Shown: in pieces, positions 52,074-60,942 of the stretch
How the letters are laid out: each line of letters starts with the position of its first letter
How positions within the stretch are numbered: position 1 is the stretch's first letter
Origin: Thalassospira sp.
GTDB lineage: Bacteria; Pseudomonadota; Alphaproteobacteria; Rhodospirillales; Thalassospiraceae
Direction: 5' to 3'
DNA: 64,000 nucleotides
NCBI RefSeq assembly: GCF_002709775.1
Contig: NZ_PAQR01000026.1
Span: 1 to 64,000, forward strand
The notes under the pieces: model-generated
Seen by the model: only the letters and a program-made list of their open reading frames with translations
What the model was told of the DNA's origin: nothing
Database searches by the model: none
Position numbers and translations under genes: made by a program

Positions 52074-52104
52074 AAGCTAGGTGATAGAGTGCACTCTAGG
52101 TCAA
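52074..52104 (-). promoter_or_regulatory. MerR-type promoter with a 19-bp spacer and palindromic operator
   Basis: On the minus strand, TTGACC (-35) and TAGCTT (-10) are separated by exactly 19 bases that contain the perfect palindrome TAGAGTGCACTCTA (52085-52098). An over-long spacer with a palindrome inside is the hallmark of promoters activated by MerR-family regulators, and TTGAC-x-AGTGCACT resembles NmlR/AdhR boxes. It would drive merR and the CMD gene. The divergent aldo-keto reductase lies 130 bases away and may share it. Confidence 0.85.
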
Positions 52105-52237
52105 GCATTAATCCAGCAATCCCGAACAGGGGCAAAGAGATGTTGGTCATTAAATTGCATTGCCGGAAACAGGTGGGCAGATTTTTGCCAAATTCCTGAT
52201 TGAAGATGATCCGCGAACCACAAGGATTGAACGAACC

Positions 52238-53194
52238 ATGTCAGATCTTGATCGTCGGAAGTTCCTGAAATCGGCGGGGGCTATTGCTGCCCTTGGTGGG
52301 CTTGGTGTGCTTGGGGCGGGGACAAACAGGCCTGCCTTTGCTCAATCCAGTACCAAAAGCGACCTTCCGGATATTATTCAGAAAACAATCCCGTCGACGG
52401 GTGAAACAATTCCGGCAGTCGGGCTTGGCAGCTGGATCACGTTCAATGTCGGCAATGACATGGAATTGCGCGATCAGTGCGCGGATGTGATGTCGGCCTT
52501 TTTCAAGGCTGGTGGGCGCATGATCGACAGTTCACCGATGTATGGTTCCGCGCAGGATGTGATTGGTTATGGGCTTGATGCGCTGGGTGCGCATGACAAG
52601 GTATTTTCGACCGACAAGGTCTGGACATCGGGCGACGGGGCCGATCAGATCGCCGAAACGTCGGATCGCTGGAAGGTCGAGCAGTTTGATCTTTTGCAGG
52701 TTCATAACCTGCTGGGCATCAATGACAATTTACCCCTTCTGTTTCGCATGAAAGATGCCGGGCAGTTGCGCTATGTCGGTGTGACGACGTCGCATGGGCG
52801 ACGGACCGATGACCTGATGGCCGTGATGAAGAATGAGCGGCTTGATTTCGTGCAGGTGACCTATAACCCGGTTGATCGCAAGGTTGAGGAATATCTACTG
52901 CCGCTGGCCTATGATCGTGGCATTGCTGTGATCGTTAATCGGCCGTTTCGCGGTGGTAGTCTGACGGAACGATTGGAAGGACAGCCCTTGCCGGAATTTG
53001 CCCGTGAGCTTGAAGTCAAAAGCTGGGCGCAGCTGATTTTGAAATATCTGATCGCCCATCCGGCGGTAACGTGCCCGATCCCGGCCACGACCAAACCGGC
53101 CCATGCGGCGGAAAACATGGCAGCAGCAACCGGGCCGTTGCCCGATGATAAAATGCGCGAGCAGATCGCAGCCGTGATCGGCGTTTTGGTGTGA
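52238..53194 (+). CDS. Tat-exported aldo/keto reductase
   Basis: A 318-residue protein. The N-terminus has a twin-arginine signal (DRRKFLKSAGA) and a hydrophobic core ending near AFAQSS (about residue 37). The mature part is an aldo/keto reductase barrel. The catalytic tetrad is visible as Asp and Tyr in MIDSSPMYG, Lys in STDKVW and His in LLQVHNLLG. Export with a complete NADPH-type active site is odd, because the periplasm lacks free NADPH; the cofactor would have to be bound before Tat export. The ATG at 52238 follows AAGGA. It is divergent from the MerR gene, which suggests inducible expression. Confidence 0.9.
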   Translation: MSDLDRRKFLKSAGAIAALGGLGVLGAGTNRPAFAQSSTKSDLPDIIQKTIPSTGETIPAVGLGSWITFNVGNDMELRDQCADVMSAFFKAGGRMIDSSPMYGSAQDVIGYGLDALGAHDKVFSTDKVWTSGDGADQIAETSDRWKVEQFDLLQVHNLLGINDNLPLLFRMKDAGQLRYVGVTTSHGRRTDDLMAVMKNERLDFVQVTYNPVDRKVEEYLLPLAYDRGIAVIVNRPFRGGSLTERLEGQPLPEFARELEVKSWAQLILKYLIAHPAVTCPIPATTKPAHAAENMAAATGPLPDDKMREQIAAVIGVLV

Positions 53195-53219
53195 GCGATG
53201 CAAGTGCGGGGCAAACAGC

Positions 53220-53936
53220 ATGAGTGAATGGTGGGATTACGGACTGGCGGATTTGTTGCTGTTTTCGCCGCGCGTCTATTACCGGCTGTTTGAAACCATG
53301 AACAGCACCTGGTGGCTGGTGGTTGCCAGTGCGGTCATCGCCGGCCTGATCGCATCGGGCCTGGCACTTCGGCACGGTTTTCGAGGCAACCGGGTTATTC
53401 TGGTGCTGTTGGCGCTGGTTTGGGCGTGGTGTGGTTATGGTTTCCTTTGGCAATATTATCAGCCGATCAACTGGGCCATTCCGTATCTGTTGCCGGGCTT
53501 TGCCCTTCAGGTCGTGTTGTTTGCCATCTTTGCCGCACGGCCATTGCCGCTTCGCTTTGGCTGGCGGGGTGATCTTTCCAGTTATGTCGGGCTGACATTG
53601 GTGGCCTTTGCCCTGATTGCCTACCCGTTTATCGGATTGATCGAAGGGCGCGATTTGCTGCAGGCGGAGCTGTTTGGCAGTGCGGCGGACCCGACCGCAC
53701 TTGGTACCCTGGGGTTTGTGTTGCTGTCGCGCGGGACGTGGCGCTGGGTTCTTTTGCCTGTACCTTTGATCTGGTGCGTGATTTCAGCCGGGACGCTGTG
53801 GGTGATGGATCAACAGGTTGCAATGGTGATGCTGGCGGCGGTCTGGATCACGGTTTTCTGCGGCTGGCTTGATCTTAAGAACGGGGTGACCACCAAGCGC
53901 CTGACAGAGGCGGAAATCAGAGACCCGGCAGCCTAG
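53220..53936 (+). CDS. DUF6064-like multi-pass membrane protein
   Basis: A 238-residue protein with six to seven hydrophobic segments. The FLWQYYQPINWAIPYLLPGF stretch near residue 75 is characteristic of the DUF6064 family. Function unknown. It begins 25 bases after the aldo/keto reductase and is probably co-transcribed with it. A terminator-like hairpin follows. Confidence 0.77.
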   Translation: MSEWWDYGLADLLLFSPRVYYRLFETMNSTWWLVVASAVIAGLIASGLALRHGFRGNRVILVLLALVWAWCGYGFLWQYYQPINWAIPYLLPGFALQVVLFAIFAARPLPLRFGWRGDLSSYVGLTLVAFALIAYPFIGLIEGRDLLQAELFGSAADPTALGTLGFVLLSRGTWRWVLLPVPLIWCVISAGTLWVMDQQVAMVMLAAVWITVFCGWLDLKNGVTTKRLTEAEIRDPAA

Positions 53937-53970
53937 GCCAAAAAATTCCCTTCATGGACAAAAAAGTCTG

Positions 53971-54005
53971 GAAACCACCGTCAATCGGTGGTTTCGTACT
54001 TTTTG
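53971..54005 (+). terminator. Intrinsic terminator after the DUF6064 gene
   Basis: A perfect 10-bp stem, GAAACCACCG / CGGTGGTTTC, with a TCAAT loop, followed by GTACTTTTT. It separates the aldo/keto reductase unit from the MFS gene. Confidence 0.75.
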
Positions 54006-54109
54006 CTGAAACAAGTCGTTTGTCTGAACCAATCCTGCATCAGGCCGAGACGCAGTGAGCACAGACAAGAATGACTTTTCGGTAATCCCCAAGCGTGAAA
54101 GGGCGAGCC

Positions 54110-55456
54110 ATGATCCAGGTTTTAACCAGTGTCTGGGCACTTCTTATTGGTGTTGTCCTGATCATGCTGGGCAATGGCATGCATTTCACACTGATTGGTC
54201 TGCGCGGCGGCATCGAAGGATTTTCCTCGGCCGAGCTTGCGATTGTGACATCGGGGTATTTTGCAGGCTTCCTGTCCGGGGCGCGACTGACGCCGCGCAT
54301 GATCAAGCGTGTTGGCCATGTCCGCGTCTTTGCCGCCCTTGGCAGCTTTACCTCTGCCGGGTTGATTGCCTTTCCACTGATTGCCGAACCCTGGGCCTGG
54401 ACGGCGTTACGTGTGATTTTGGGCTTTTGCATGTCGGGCATTTATGTCACGGCGGAAAGCTGGCTTAATGATTCTTCGACCAACGAAACCCGTGGCAAGG
54501 TTCTGTCGGCCTATATGATTGCCCAGACGCTTGGCATTATTGGCGCGCAGGGTCTGTTGACCCTGGGGGATGCCGGAACCTCGGCGCTGTTTATTGTCGC
54601 CTCTATCCTGGTTTCGATTTCCTTTGCACCGATCCTGCTTTCGGCATCTTCGGTGCCGGTGACCGAGGCCGCCCGTCCGATGGGGTTGAAGGAGCTGTTT
54701 TCGGGATCGCCGCTAAGTACCGTGGGTATCTTCCTTCTGGGCTGTGTCTATGCCACCCAGACCGGTATGGCGGCGGTTTATGGCACCCAGATCGAAATGA
54801 CGACGGTACAGATCGCGACCTTTGTCGCGATGCTGTTTGCCGGCGCCTTGGTGTTTCAGTTCCCGATTGGCTGGCTTTCCGACCGCATGGATCGCCGCAA
54901 ACTGATTTTTGGTGCCTCGATGGTGGCGATGGCGGCCTGTACGTTGGGATGGATATCGGGGAACAACCTGATGTTTATGATGTCGGCGGCCTTTGTCGCG
55001 GGCGGCATGACCACCCCGCTTTATGCGCTGTTTCTGGCCTATACCAACGATTTCCTGCCGCTTGAAGATATGCCGGCCGCCTCAGGCGGTCTGGTGCTGA
55101 CCTTCGGGGTGGGCGCAATTTTGGGCCCGCTTATCGCTGGTTGGTCGATGGAGCATCTTGGTGCGCAATCGTTCTGGCTGGTTCTGGCAATGACGTTTGC
55201 GGTGATTGCGGTTTATGCGCTTTATCGCATGACGCGCCGTGAAGCCCTGCCGGTTGAAGAAACCGAAAGCTATGTCAGTGTCCTGCCGACGGCATCACCG
55301 ATGGCAGTTGAAACCGCCGGTGTGTGGGCAGCCGAACAGGCGGAGGCAGAAGCTGAAGCCGCCGCAGAAGAAGCGGCGGCCGAGGAAGCTGCAGCCGAAG
55401 AGGCGGTCGCCAACTCAGAGGGTGACGCGACCAAGGACGAAACGCCTAAAGCTTAG
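54110..55456 (+). CDS. MFS transporter (YcaD-like) with Glu/Ala-rich tail
   Basis: A 448-residue major-facilitator protein with about 12 hydrophobic segments. GLRGGIEGFSSAELAIVTSGYFAGFLSG, RVILGFCMSGIYVTAESWLND and FPIGWLSDRMDRRKL match the YcaD branch of the family, whose substrates are unknown. The last 50 residues form a low-complexity Glu/Ala-rich tail, unusual for the family and probably cytoplasmic. The ATG at 54110 follows GAAAGG. The frame downstream of a terminator suggests its own promoter. Confidence 0.9.
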   Translation: MIQVLTSVWALLIGVVLIMLGNGMHFTLIGLRGGIEGFSSAELAIVTSGYFAGFLSGARLTPRMIKRVGHVRVFAALGSFTSAGLIAFPLIAEPWAWTALRVILGFCMSGIYVTAESWLNDSSTNETRGKVLSAYMIAQTLGIIGAQGLLTLGDAGTSALFIVASILVSISFAPILLSASSVPVTEAARPMGLKELFSGSPLSTVGIFLLGCVYATQTGMAAVYGTQIEMTTVQIATFVAMLFAGALVFQFPIGWLSDRMDRRKLIFGASMVAMAACTLGWISGNNLMFMMSAAFVAGGMTTPLYALFLAYTNDFLPLEDMPAASGGLVLTFGVGAILGPLIAGWSMEHLGAQSFWLVLAMTFAVIAVYALYRMTRREALPVEETESYVSVLPTASPMAVETAGVWAAEQAEAEAEAAAEEAAAEEAAAEEAVANSEGDATKDETPKA

Positions 55457-55470
55457 GTCAGTTGGCAGGT

Positions 55471-56127
55471 TTATCGGTTAAACAGCAAACGCAAACCGAC
55501 AGCGGCAAAGAACACACCAAGCAAGCCGTTGATCCAGCTTGCCGCCCGGCGATAGATTGAAATGGCCGGTGCGGTGGAAAACGCGGTTGCATAAAGCAAA
55601 TGCGTGCTGGTCGAAATCAGCCCGCAGCCAATGACGATTGCAGCCCCGACCCAAAGCGGCGCACCTTCCTGAAACCCGATGGAAATAATGGCGATCCAGG
55701 TCAGGATGGCCTTCGGGTTGGTCAGGTGCAGGCCAAGACCGCGAAAGTAATAGCCACGTCCCGAGATTTGCCGGGGATCAACGGCGATCTGGACGTCCGC
55801 ACTGTTTGGGGCCTTGCGAAATGCGGTTCGAAATGCGCGGTAAGACATCCAAAGCAAATAAAGCCCGCCAAAAATCCGAATGGCGGTCATTGCATCGGCG
55901 TAGGTCGCCAACACAGCCGACAAGCCGGTCAGGGTCAGAAGACCGATCGAGAACGATCCGGTTCCAATGCCAAGGGCAAAATGCTGTCCGGCACGGCGGC
56001 CCTGATCAAGGGAAACGCCCATCAAGCCCAGAAGGGCAGGGCCGGGGCTGATGAGCCCGACAAGCAAAGCGGCGTAAGATAGCAATATCCCGGGAAGATA
56101 CTGCCCGATTTCGGTGAAACTGATCAT
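55471..56127 (-). CDS. LysE-family amino-acid exporter
   Basis: A 218-residue membrane protein with about six hydrophobic segments. LISPGPALLGLMGVSLDQGRRAG near residue 27 is the LysE-family signature, and NPKAILTWIAIISIGF lies near residue 135. It resembles the member near 12.4 kb only distantly. The substrate is unknown. It is convergent with the MFS gene. Confidence 0.9.
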   Translation of the reverse strand: MISFTEIGQYLPGILLSYAALLVGLISPGPALLGLMGVSLDQGRRAGQHFALGIGTGSFSIGLLTLTGLSAVLATYADAMTAIRIFGGLYLLWMSYRAFRTAFRKAPNSADVQIAVDPRQISGRGYYFRGLGLHLTNPKAILTWIAIISIGFQEGAPLWVGAAIVIGCGLISTSTHLLYATAFSTAPAISIYRRAASWINGLLGVFFAAVGLRLLFNR

Positions 56128-56193
56128 GGGGCGTTTCCTTTGGTGGTGGCAAAGTCAGCCTAGATCAGTGGTTGAATTCTGTCGAGCGGAACG

Positions 56194-56223
56194 AAAAAGC
56201 CCGATCCAAAGGGACCGGGCTTT
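56194..56223 (-). terminator. Intrinsic terminator after the FrnE-like gene
   Basis: On the minus strand AAAGCCCGGTCC pairs with GGATCGGGCTTT across a CTTT loop (one G-T wobble), followed by TTTTTCG. It stops the DsbA-family gene before the LysE-type gene. Confidence 0.85.
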
Positions 56224-56250
56224 GATCGTTTGTCTGGCGGGTGCCGATAA

Positions 56251-56946
56251 TCAGGCGTCGTTCTGGGCTTCGGCCAGGATTTCATCCCCCTGACGGGCGA
56301 TTTCCGAAAGGGCCTGTTCAAAGACCTCTGGCGGGTGGCCACCGGAAATGGCGAATTTGCCATTCACGACATAGGTTGGCACAGAACTGATGCCGGCATC
56401 GCCGAACTCGTCTTCTTCGGCCCGGACTTCCTTGGCGAATTCGTCACTGGCGAGGATTTCGGCCGCACGATCCGGGGAAAGACCGACTTCCTCGGCCGCG
56501 CGTTTCAGGACACCGTGATCGGCGGTGTTGTCCCCGCCCTGGAAATAGGCAGCAAACAGATTGAGTTTCAGCGCGGTCTGCTGACCATATTCGCCTTCCT
56601 TGCCGGCCCAGTAAAGCAGGCGGTGCGCATCAAAGGTGTTGTAGATGCGTGAATCCGAACTGAAATGGATCGGGAAGCCGACATTTTCACCCATCATGGT
56701 GATGCGTGCACGGTTATCGGCACTCTGGTCGGCGGTAAGACCGTATTTTTCGTTGATATGTTCCGACAGGTCCTGGCCTTCGGGCGGCATATCACGGTTC
56801 AGTTCAAACGGGTGCCAGCGCAGGGTGACGTCAATTTCACCGTCGAGACGGCTGATGGCATCTTCGAGATTCTTGTAACCGATGATGCACCACGGACAGA
56901 CGACGTCCGAAACAATGTCGATCTGCATGGGAATGGCTTTAGTCAT
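56251..56946 (-). CDS. DsbA-family oxidoreductase, FrnE-like
   Basis: A 231-residue thioredoxin-fold protein without a signal peptide, so cytoplasmic. The active site is CPWC in SDVVCPWCIIGYKNLEDAI, and RWHPFELNRDMPPEG and GISSVPTYVVNGKFAISG (cis-proline region) are the FrnE/2-hydroxychromene-2-carboxylate-isomerase-like pattern. The ATG at 56946 is used; an ATG six codons later (MQIDIVSD) is also plausible. Members help with oxidative stress or disulfide handling. Confidence 0.9.
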   Translation of the reverse strand: MTKAIPMQIDIVSDVVCPWCIIGYKNLEDAISRLDGEIDVTLRWHPFELNRDMPPEGQDLSEHINEKYGLTADQSADNRARITMMGENVGFPIHFSSDSRIYNTFDAHRLLYWAGKEGEYGQQTALKLNLFAAYFQGGDNTADHGVLKRAAEEVGLSPDRAAEILASDEFAKEVRAEEDEFGDAGISSVPTYVVNGKFAISGGHPPEVFEQALSEIARQGDEILAEAQNDA

Positions 56947-57098
56947 TGGATAGAATTGCCTTGGGTTATGTAACGTTACGCTACCCCAACACATAATCGA
57001 CATGACGTCAAACGCAAGGAAAAGACTGGCCTTACGCGTCCTAAACGGTCGTTTTATCAGTTTTTTCTGATTTTTCCGGGGTGAGCCGGGCGTAATGT

Positions 57099-57347
57099 TC
57101 AGTTCGGTTGCCGCCGGGCGTTATCGACCATGTATTCGGCAAAGGTTTCCAGGATCGGGCAGGACCATTCCGCGCGGGTCAGTTCACCGTCGCGTTCCCA
57201 GTCGCCGTACCAGCGTTCGTCAATGTCGCGGAAAATGGTGTAGCGGGCGAAGCGATCCGATGCTGTCCAGCAATTCCGACCGGTACGTTCCCATGTCAGA
57301 CCGGCAAGCATCATGATGTCAACGCTGGTGGTGGCGTCATTTACCAT
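57099..57347 (-). CDS. Small protein of unknown function
   Basis: An 82-residue soluble protein, tryptophan- and arginine-rich (GRNCWTASDRFARYTIF, RWYGDWERDG). The ATG follows GGGAAC by nine bases. No domain is recognised. Codon use looks like coding sequence and no overlapping gene explains it, so I think it real, but evidence is limited. Confidence 0.5.
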   Translation of the reverse strand: MVNDATTSVDIMMLAGLTWERTGRNCWTASDRFARYTIFRDIDERWYGDWERDGELTRAEWSCPILETFAEYMVDNARRQPN

Positions 57348-57684
57348 TTTTATTGTTCCCGGACGTCGCGCGATCAGTGTGTGTATTTGTTTTTGGGCAA
57401 GAGGGCGATCACGCAGCCTATGATTTAGTAAAGTTAATCATCGGGTAGTGGGGGTTACAATCATTCAAGGGGACAGGCTTGCTATCCTAAAGGTGGGTAA
57501 TTTCTTAAAATAGAGTGGAAATTGCCCTGAATGCGTCAAATTTAGCAATGCTGTTGCGCTAAGGGCTGTTTTGCGGCAATTTGCCAGACCCGCAGCGGAT
57601 ATGGGCATATCCCCCGCGCGGGAAGAACAGAGGCGGTAATAACAGCGCCGCCCCAAGAGAGACTATCGATCAGTTGGAATGAAA
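57348..57684. other. Intergenic region with inverted repeats upstream of cimA
   Basis: These 337 bases contain no credible gene. AAATTGCC near 57518 pairs with GGCAATTT near 57574-57581, and GGATATG (57597-57603) pairs with CATATCC (57606-57612). They may form a structured leader or an operator for cimA. A clear promoter was not identified. Confidence 0.5.
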
Positions 57685-59298
57685 ATGTCAGACAAGCGCG
57701 TCTATCTCTATGACAGTACCCTGCGCGACGGGCAGCAGACCCAGGGCGTGGATTTTTCGGCCGCGGATAAAACCGCGATTGCCAAGGCGCTGGACGAATT
57801 GTCGATTGACTATATTGAGGGCGGCTGGCCCGGGGCAAACCCGACCGACGACGCATTTTTTGCCAACCCGCCGAAGCTCAAGAATTCCAAACTGACGGCT
57901 TTTGGCATGACACGTCGTGCCGGGCGTTCGGCATCCAACGATCCGGGGCTGACCAGCCTGGCGCAAAATGCGCCGATCGTGTGCATGGTTGGCAAAAGCT
58001 GGGATTTTCAGGTGACCGAGGCACTCGGGATTGAGCTTGATGAAAACCTTGCGATGATCTCGGATTCTATCGCGCATCTGAAAACCAAGGTTTCCGAAGT
58101 CATGTTCGATGCCGAGCATTTCTTTGACGGCTACAAGGCCAATCGGGAATACGCGCTTTCGGCGATCAAGGCGGCATATGATGCCGGTGCGCGCTGGGTT
58201 GTTTTGTGTGACACCAACGGCGGTACGCTGCCCGACGAAATTTTTGACATTGTCACCGATGTCTGCAGCCAGATCCCCGGTACGCATGTCGGCATTCATT
58301 GCCATAATGATACGGAAAATGCGGTCGCGAACTCATTGGCGGCGGTGCGCGCTGGTGCGCGTCAGGTGCAGGGTACCTTGAACGGTCTTGGTGAGCGCTG
58401 TGGCAATGCCAACCTGATTTCGATCATTCCGACCCTGATGCTCAAAATGGGGTATGACGTTGGTATTTCCCATGCCCAGCTGACCAGCCTTCGCCGCATC
58501 TCGCACATCCTTGACGAGCGCCTGAACCGTGAACCGCTGCGCCAAGCCGCCTATGTCGGTGACAGCGCTTTTGCCCATAAGGGCGGCTTGCATGTTTCAG
58601 CCGTCGAAAAGAACCCGACTTGTTACGAGCATGTCGAGCCGCATCTGGTTGGCAATCAGCGTCATATCCTTGTTTCGGATCAGGCGGGCCGATCCAACAT
58701 TCTGGCGCGTTTCCGTGAAATCGGTGTCGATGTTGATCCGAAATCGGAAGCCGTCGGCAAACTGGTCGAGACCGTCAAACAGCGTGAATTTGATGGCTTT
58801 GCCTATGACGGGGCCGAGGCCAGCTTTGAATTGCTGGCGCGCAAAGCCATGGGTGAGCTTGATCGCTATTTCCGCGTGACATCGTTCCGCGTGATTGACG
58901 AACGTCGCTGGGTCGATGAACAGGACGAGCAGGTCATCACCATGTCGGAAGCCACCGTCAAGGTCGTGGTCGGCGATGACCAGTTCATGTCGGTTGCCGA
59001 AGGGAATGGTCCGGTCAACGCCCTTGATGCAGCACTTCGCAAGGTTCTTCTGACCGTGCCGGAATACCGCGAAGCGGTCGAGCAGATCGAACTGATCGAT
59101 TATAAGGTCCGGATCATAACACGAGGCGATGGCACACGTGCAGTAACCCGCGTCATGATCGAAAGCCGTGATGCGGAAGGCAACAATTGGGCGACCGTGG
59201 GTGTTTCAACCAACATCATCGAGGCGTCCTATAACGCGCTGCGTGACTCCATAACCTATAAGCTGTTCAAGTCGGGCGTGCGCAGCCAGCACGCGTGA
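57685..59298 (+). CDS. cimA: (R)-citramalate synthase CimA
   Basis: CimA condenses pyruvate and acetyl-CoA to citramalate, a threonine-independent route to isoleucine. The 537-residue protein begins with LYDSTLRDGQQTQGVDFS (catalytic Arg-Asp), and HCHNDTENAVANSLAA plus GTLNGLGERCGNANL follow, the DRE-TIM metal-site region. A C-terminal LeuA-type regulatory domain (about 395-530) would bind isoleucine. The ATG at 57685 follows TTGGA at a better distance than the ATG two codons earlier. The length and GGWPGANPTDDAFF favour CimA over 2-isopropylmalate synthase. Confidence 0.93.
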   Translation: MSDKRVYLYDSTLRDGQQTQGVDFSAADKTAIAKALDELSIDYIEGGWPGANPTDDAFFANPPKLKNSKLTAFGMTRRAGRSASNDPGLTSLAQNAPIVCMVGKSWDFQVTEALGIELDENLAMISDSIAHLKTKVSEVMFDAEHFFDGYKANREYALSAIKAAYDAGARWVVLCDTNGGTLPDEIFDIVTDVCSQIPGTHVGIHCHNDTENAVANSLAAVRAGARQVQGTLNGLGERCGNANLISIIPTLMLKMGYDVGISHAQLTSLRRISHILDERLNREPLRQAAYVGDSAFAHKGGLHVSAVEKNPTCYEHVEPHLVGNQRHILVSDQAGRSNILARFREIGVDVDPKSEAVGKLVETVKQREFDGFAYDGAEASFELLARKAMGELDRYFRVTSFRVIDERRWVDEQDEQVITMSEATVKVVVGDDQFMSVAEGNGPVNALDAALRKVLLTVPEYREAVEQIELIDYKVRIITRGDGTRAVTRVMIESRDAEGNNWATVGVSTNIIEASYNALRDSITYKLFKSGVRSQHA

Positions 59299-59320
59299 TC
59301 AACAGATCAAGTTTTAGACG

Positions 59321-59351
59321 CAGCCGGGTCTTGTAAAGGTCCGGCTGTTTT
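59321..59351 (+). terminator. Intrinsic terminator after cimA
   Basis: CAGCCGG pairs with CCGGCTG (7 bp) across a 13-base loop, followed by TTTTC. The long loop makes it weaker than the others. Confidence 0.65.
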
Positions 59352-59457
59352 CGTTCGAGACATGGAGGCTGGCGCGAACGGTTGGCTTTTGCTAAGTAAG
59401 CGCCAATATGGACGGGAATGCCCGTCACCCTTCCTTTGACGATCGGAGTTTAGCGCG

Positions 59458-60234
59458 ATGAGCGAGCCCATCGGCAGTGCCAAGCCTGAAACAGGCGGGA
59501 TTGCCAATCCACCCGTGATCATTCTGATCGAACCGCAGCTTGGCGATAATATCGGCAAGGCAGCGCGCGCGATGTTGAATTGCGGGTTGGTGGATTTGCG
59601 TCTGGTGCGTCCGCGCGATGGCTGGCCGAATGAACGGGCAACCGCCAATGCGTCGGGTGCCGACATCGTCATTGATAATACCAAGGTGTTCGAGCGCGAA
59701 GAAGATGCGCTTGCTGATCTCAACCGGGTGTATGTTACCACAGCCCGCACGCGCGATGCCATCAAGCCTGTCTTTACCCCCAAGGGGTTGGCACCGGAAA
59801 TGCGCAGCGTGGTTGCGCGTGGCGAGAAAGTCGGCGTGATGTTTGGCCCGGAGCGCACTGGTGTGCGCAACGAACATATCGCCATGGGCGATGCGGTGGT
59901 CACTGTGCCGCTTAATCCCGGTTTTACCTCGCTCAATCTGGCGCAGGCGGTGTTGCTGATCGGCTATGAATGGTGGCAGGCGGGCGTTGATGTGCCCGAT
60001 TATCAATTGATGATGGCCGACACCTTCCCGGCGACCAAGGATGATATGGAACGTCTGTTCGTGCATCTTGAGAACGAGCTTGATGAGTCCGGTTTCTTCC
60101 GGGTGGCCGAAAAACGCCCCGGCATGGCGCGCAATATCCGCAATATCTTTAACCGTGCCAACCTGACCCATCAGGAAGTCCAGACGCTGCGCGGCATGAT
60201 CGTTGCCATGCGCGGCGGCAAGCACAAGCCGTAA
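59458..60234 (+). CDS. trmJ: tRNA 2'-O-methyltransferase TrmJ
   Basis: A 258-residue SPOUT methyltransferase that modifies the ribose at position 32 in tRNA anticodon loops. VIILIEPQLGDNIGKAARAMLNCG is the N-terminal landmark, and the knot motifs are VMFGPERTGVRNEHI and VPLNPGFTSLNLAQAV. A C-terminal helical region (about 185-258) follows. Starts after a short gap from cimA's terminator and ends in its own terminator. Confidence 0.93.
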   Translation: MSEPIGSAKPETGGIANPPVIILIEPQLGDNIGKAARAMLNCGLVDLRLVRPRDGWPNERATANASGADIVIDNTKVFEREEDALADLNRVYVTTARTRDAIKPVFTPKGLAPEMRSVVARGEKVGVMFGPERTGVRNEHIAMGDAVVTVPLNPGFTSLNLAQAVLLIGYEWWQAGVDVPDYQLMMADTFPATKDDMERLFVHLENELDESGFFRVAEKRPGMARNIRNIFNRANLTHQEVQTLRGMIVAMRGGKHKP

Positions 60235-60260
60235 CGCTTGCGTGGTTTGATATCGAAAAT

Positions 60261-60301
60261 AAAGGGCTCTCCGATCTTGGTCAGGGAGCCCTTATTGTTT
60301 T
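60261..60301 (+). terminator. Intrinsic terminator after trmJ
   Basis: AAGGGCTC pairs with GAGCCCTT, with further partial pairing (TCC with GG) toward the loop, followed by ATTGTTTTT. Confidence 0.75.
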
Positions 60302-60340
60302 TGGCGGGGGGCACTTGGCGAAGTGCCAAGCTGGGCGGCC

Positions 60341-60925
60341 TTATGGCCGATCTAGGCGATAGATCTTGTCCGGGTTCGGTTTGCTTTGCCAGGGCAGGCC
60401 GTCATTCTGCCAGCCATTGAGCAGGCGCAGGCCTTTTTGCGGGCCTTCCTTGATAGCACTGCCCTGAAAGCCGTGAACGACATAGCGGGCATTGGCGAAG
60501 CCGTTTTCCTGCAGGAAGGCGGCACTTGGTTTGCCGCGTTCGCTGCCGGACCGGCACATGGTGATTATGGTGGCGTTCTTATCCATGCCGCGTGCCTTAA
60601 GGGCCGCTTCGATCTCGGCGGCAAAGTTCGGGTTGCGATAAAGCCGGAACCGGCCCTTTTCTGCGTCCCATTGGCTTCGATCCACCATCAGATAGGGGAT
60701 GTTGATATCCACCGCATCAGTGAAGCCGATAAACAGGATTTCCACCGGATCGCGGACATCGACAAACAGCACGTTCTCCTGCTGCGATGAAAGTTCGAGG
60801 GCCTCTTGAGTGGAAATTCCCAGCTCATCTGCCTTGGCGGATGCCGGTACTGCGGCGGAAAGGGCGATGGCAGCAAGCAAAGCCAGACCTGCCATAACGG
60901 GGCGCATTTTAAGCATGTTCATCAT
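60341..60925 (-). CDS. Periplasmic rhodanese-like sulfurtransferase
   Basis: A 194-residue protein with a signal peptide ending near SAKADELGIST (about residue 33) and one rhodanese domain. The active-site cysteine is in IITMCRSGSERGKPSA; the rest follows the single-domain type, with DVRDPVEILFIGF as the first motif. It may carry sulfur from persulfides in the periplasm. The DsrE-family gene starts upstream, 17 bases away, so they form an operon. Confidence 0.9.
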   Translation of the reverse strand: MMNMLKMRPVMAGLALLAAIALSAAVPASAKADELGISTQEALELSSQQENVLFVDVRDPVEILFIGFTDAVDINIPYLMVDRSQWDAEKGRFRLYRNPNFAAEIEAALKARGMDKNATIITMCRSGSERGKPSAAFLQENGFANARYVVHGFQGSAIKEGPQKGLRLLNGWQNDGLPWQSKPNPDKIYRLDRP

Positions 60926-60942
60926 CGTGGGGTCCTTGGGGC

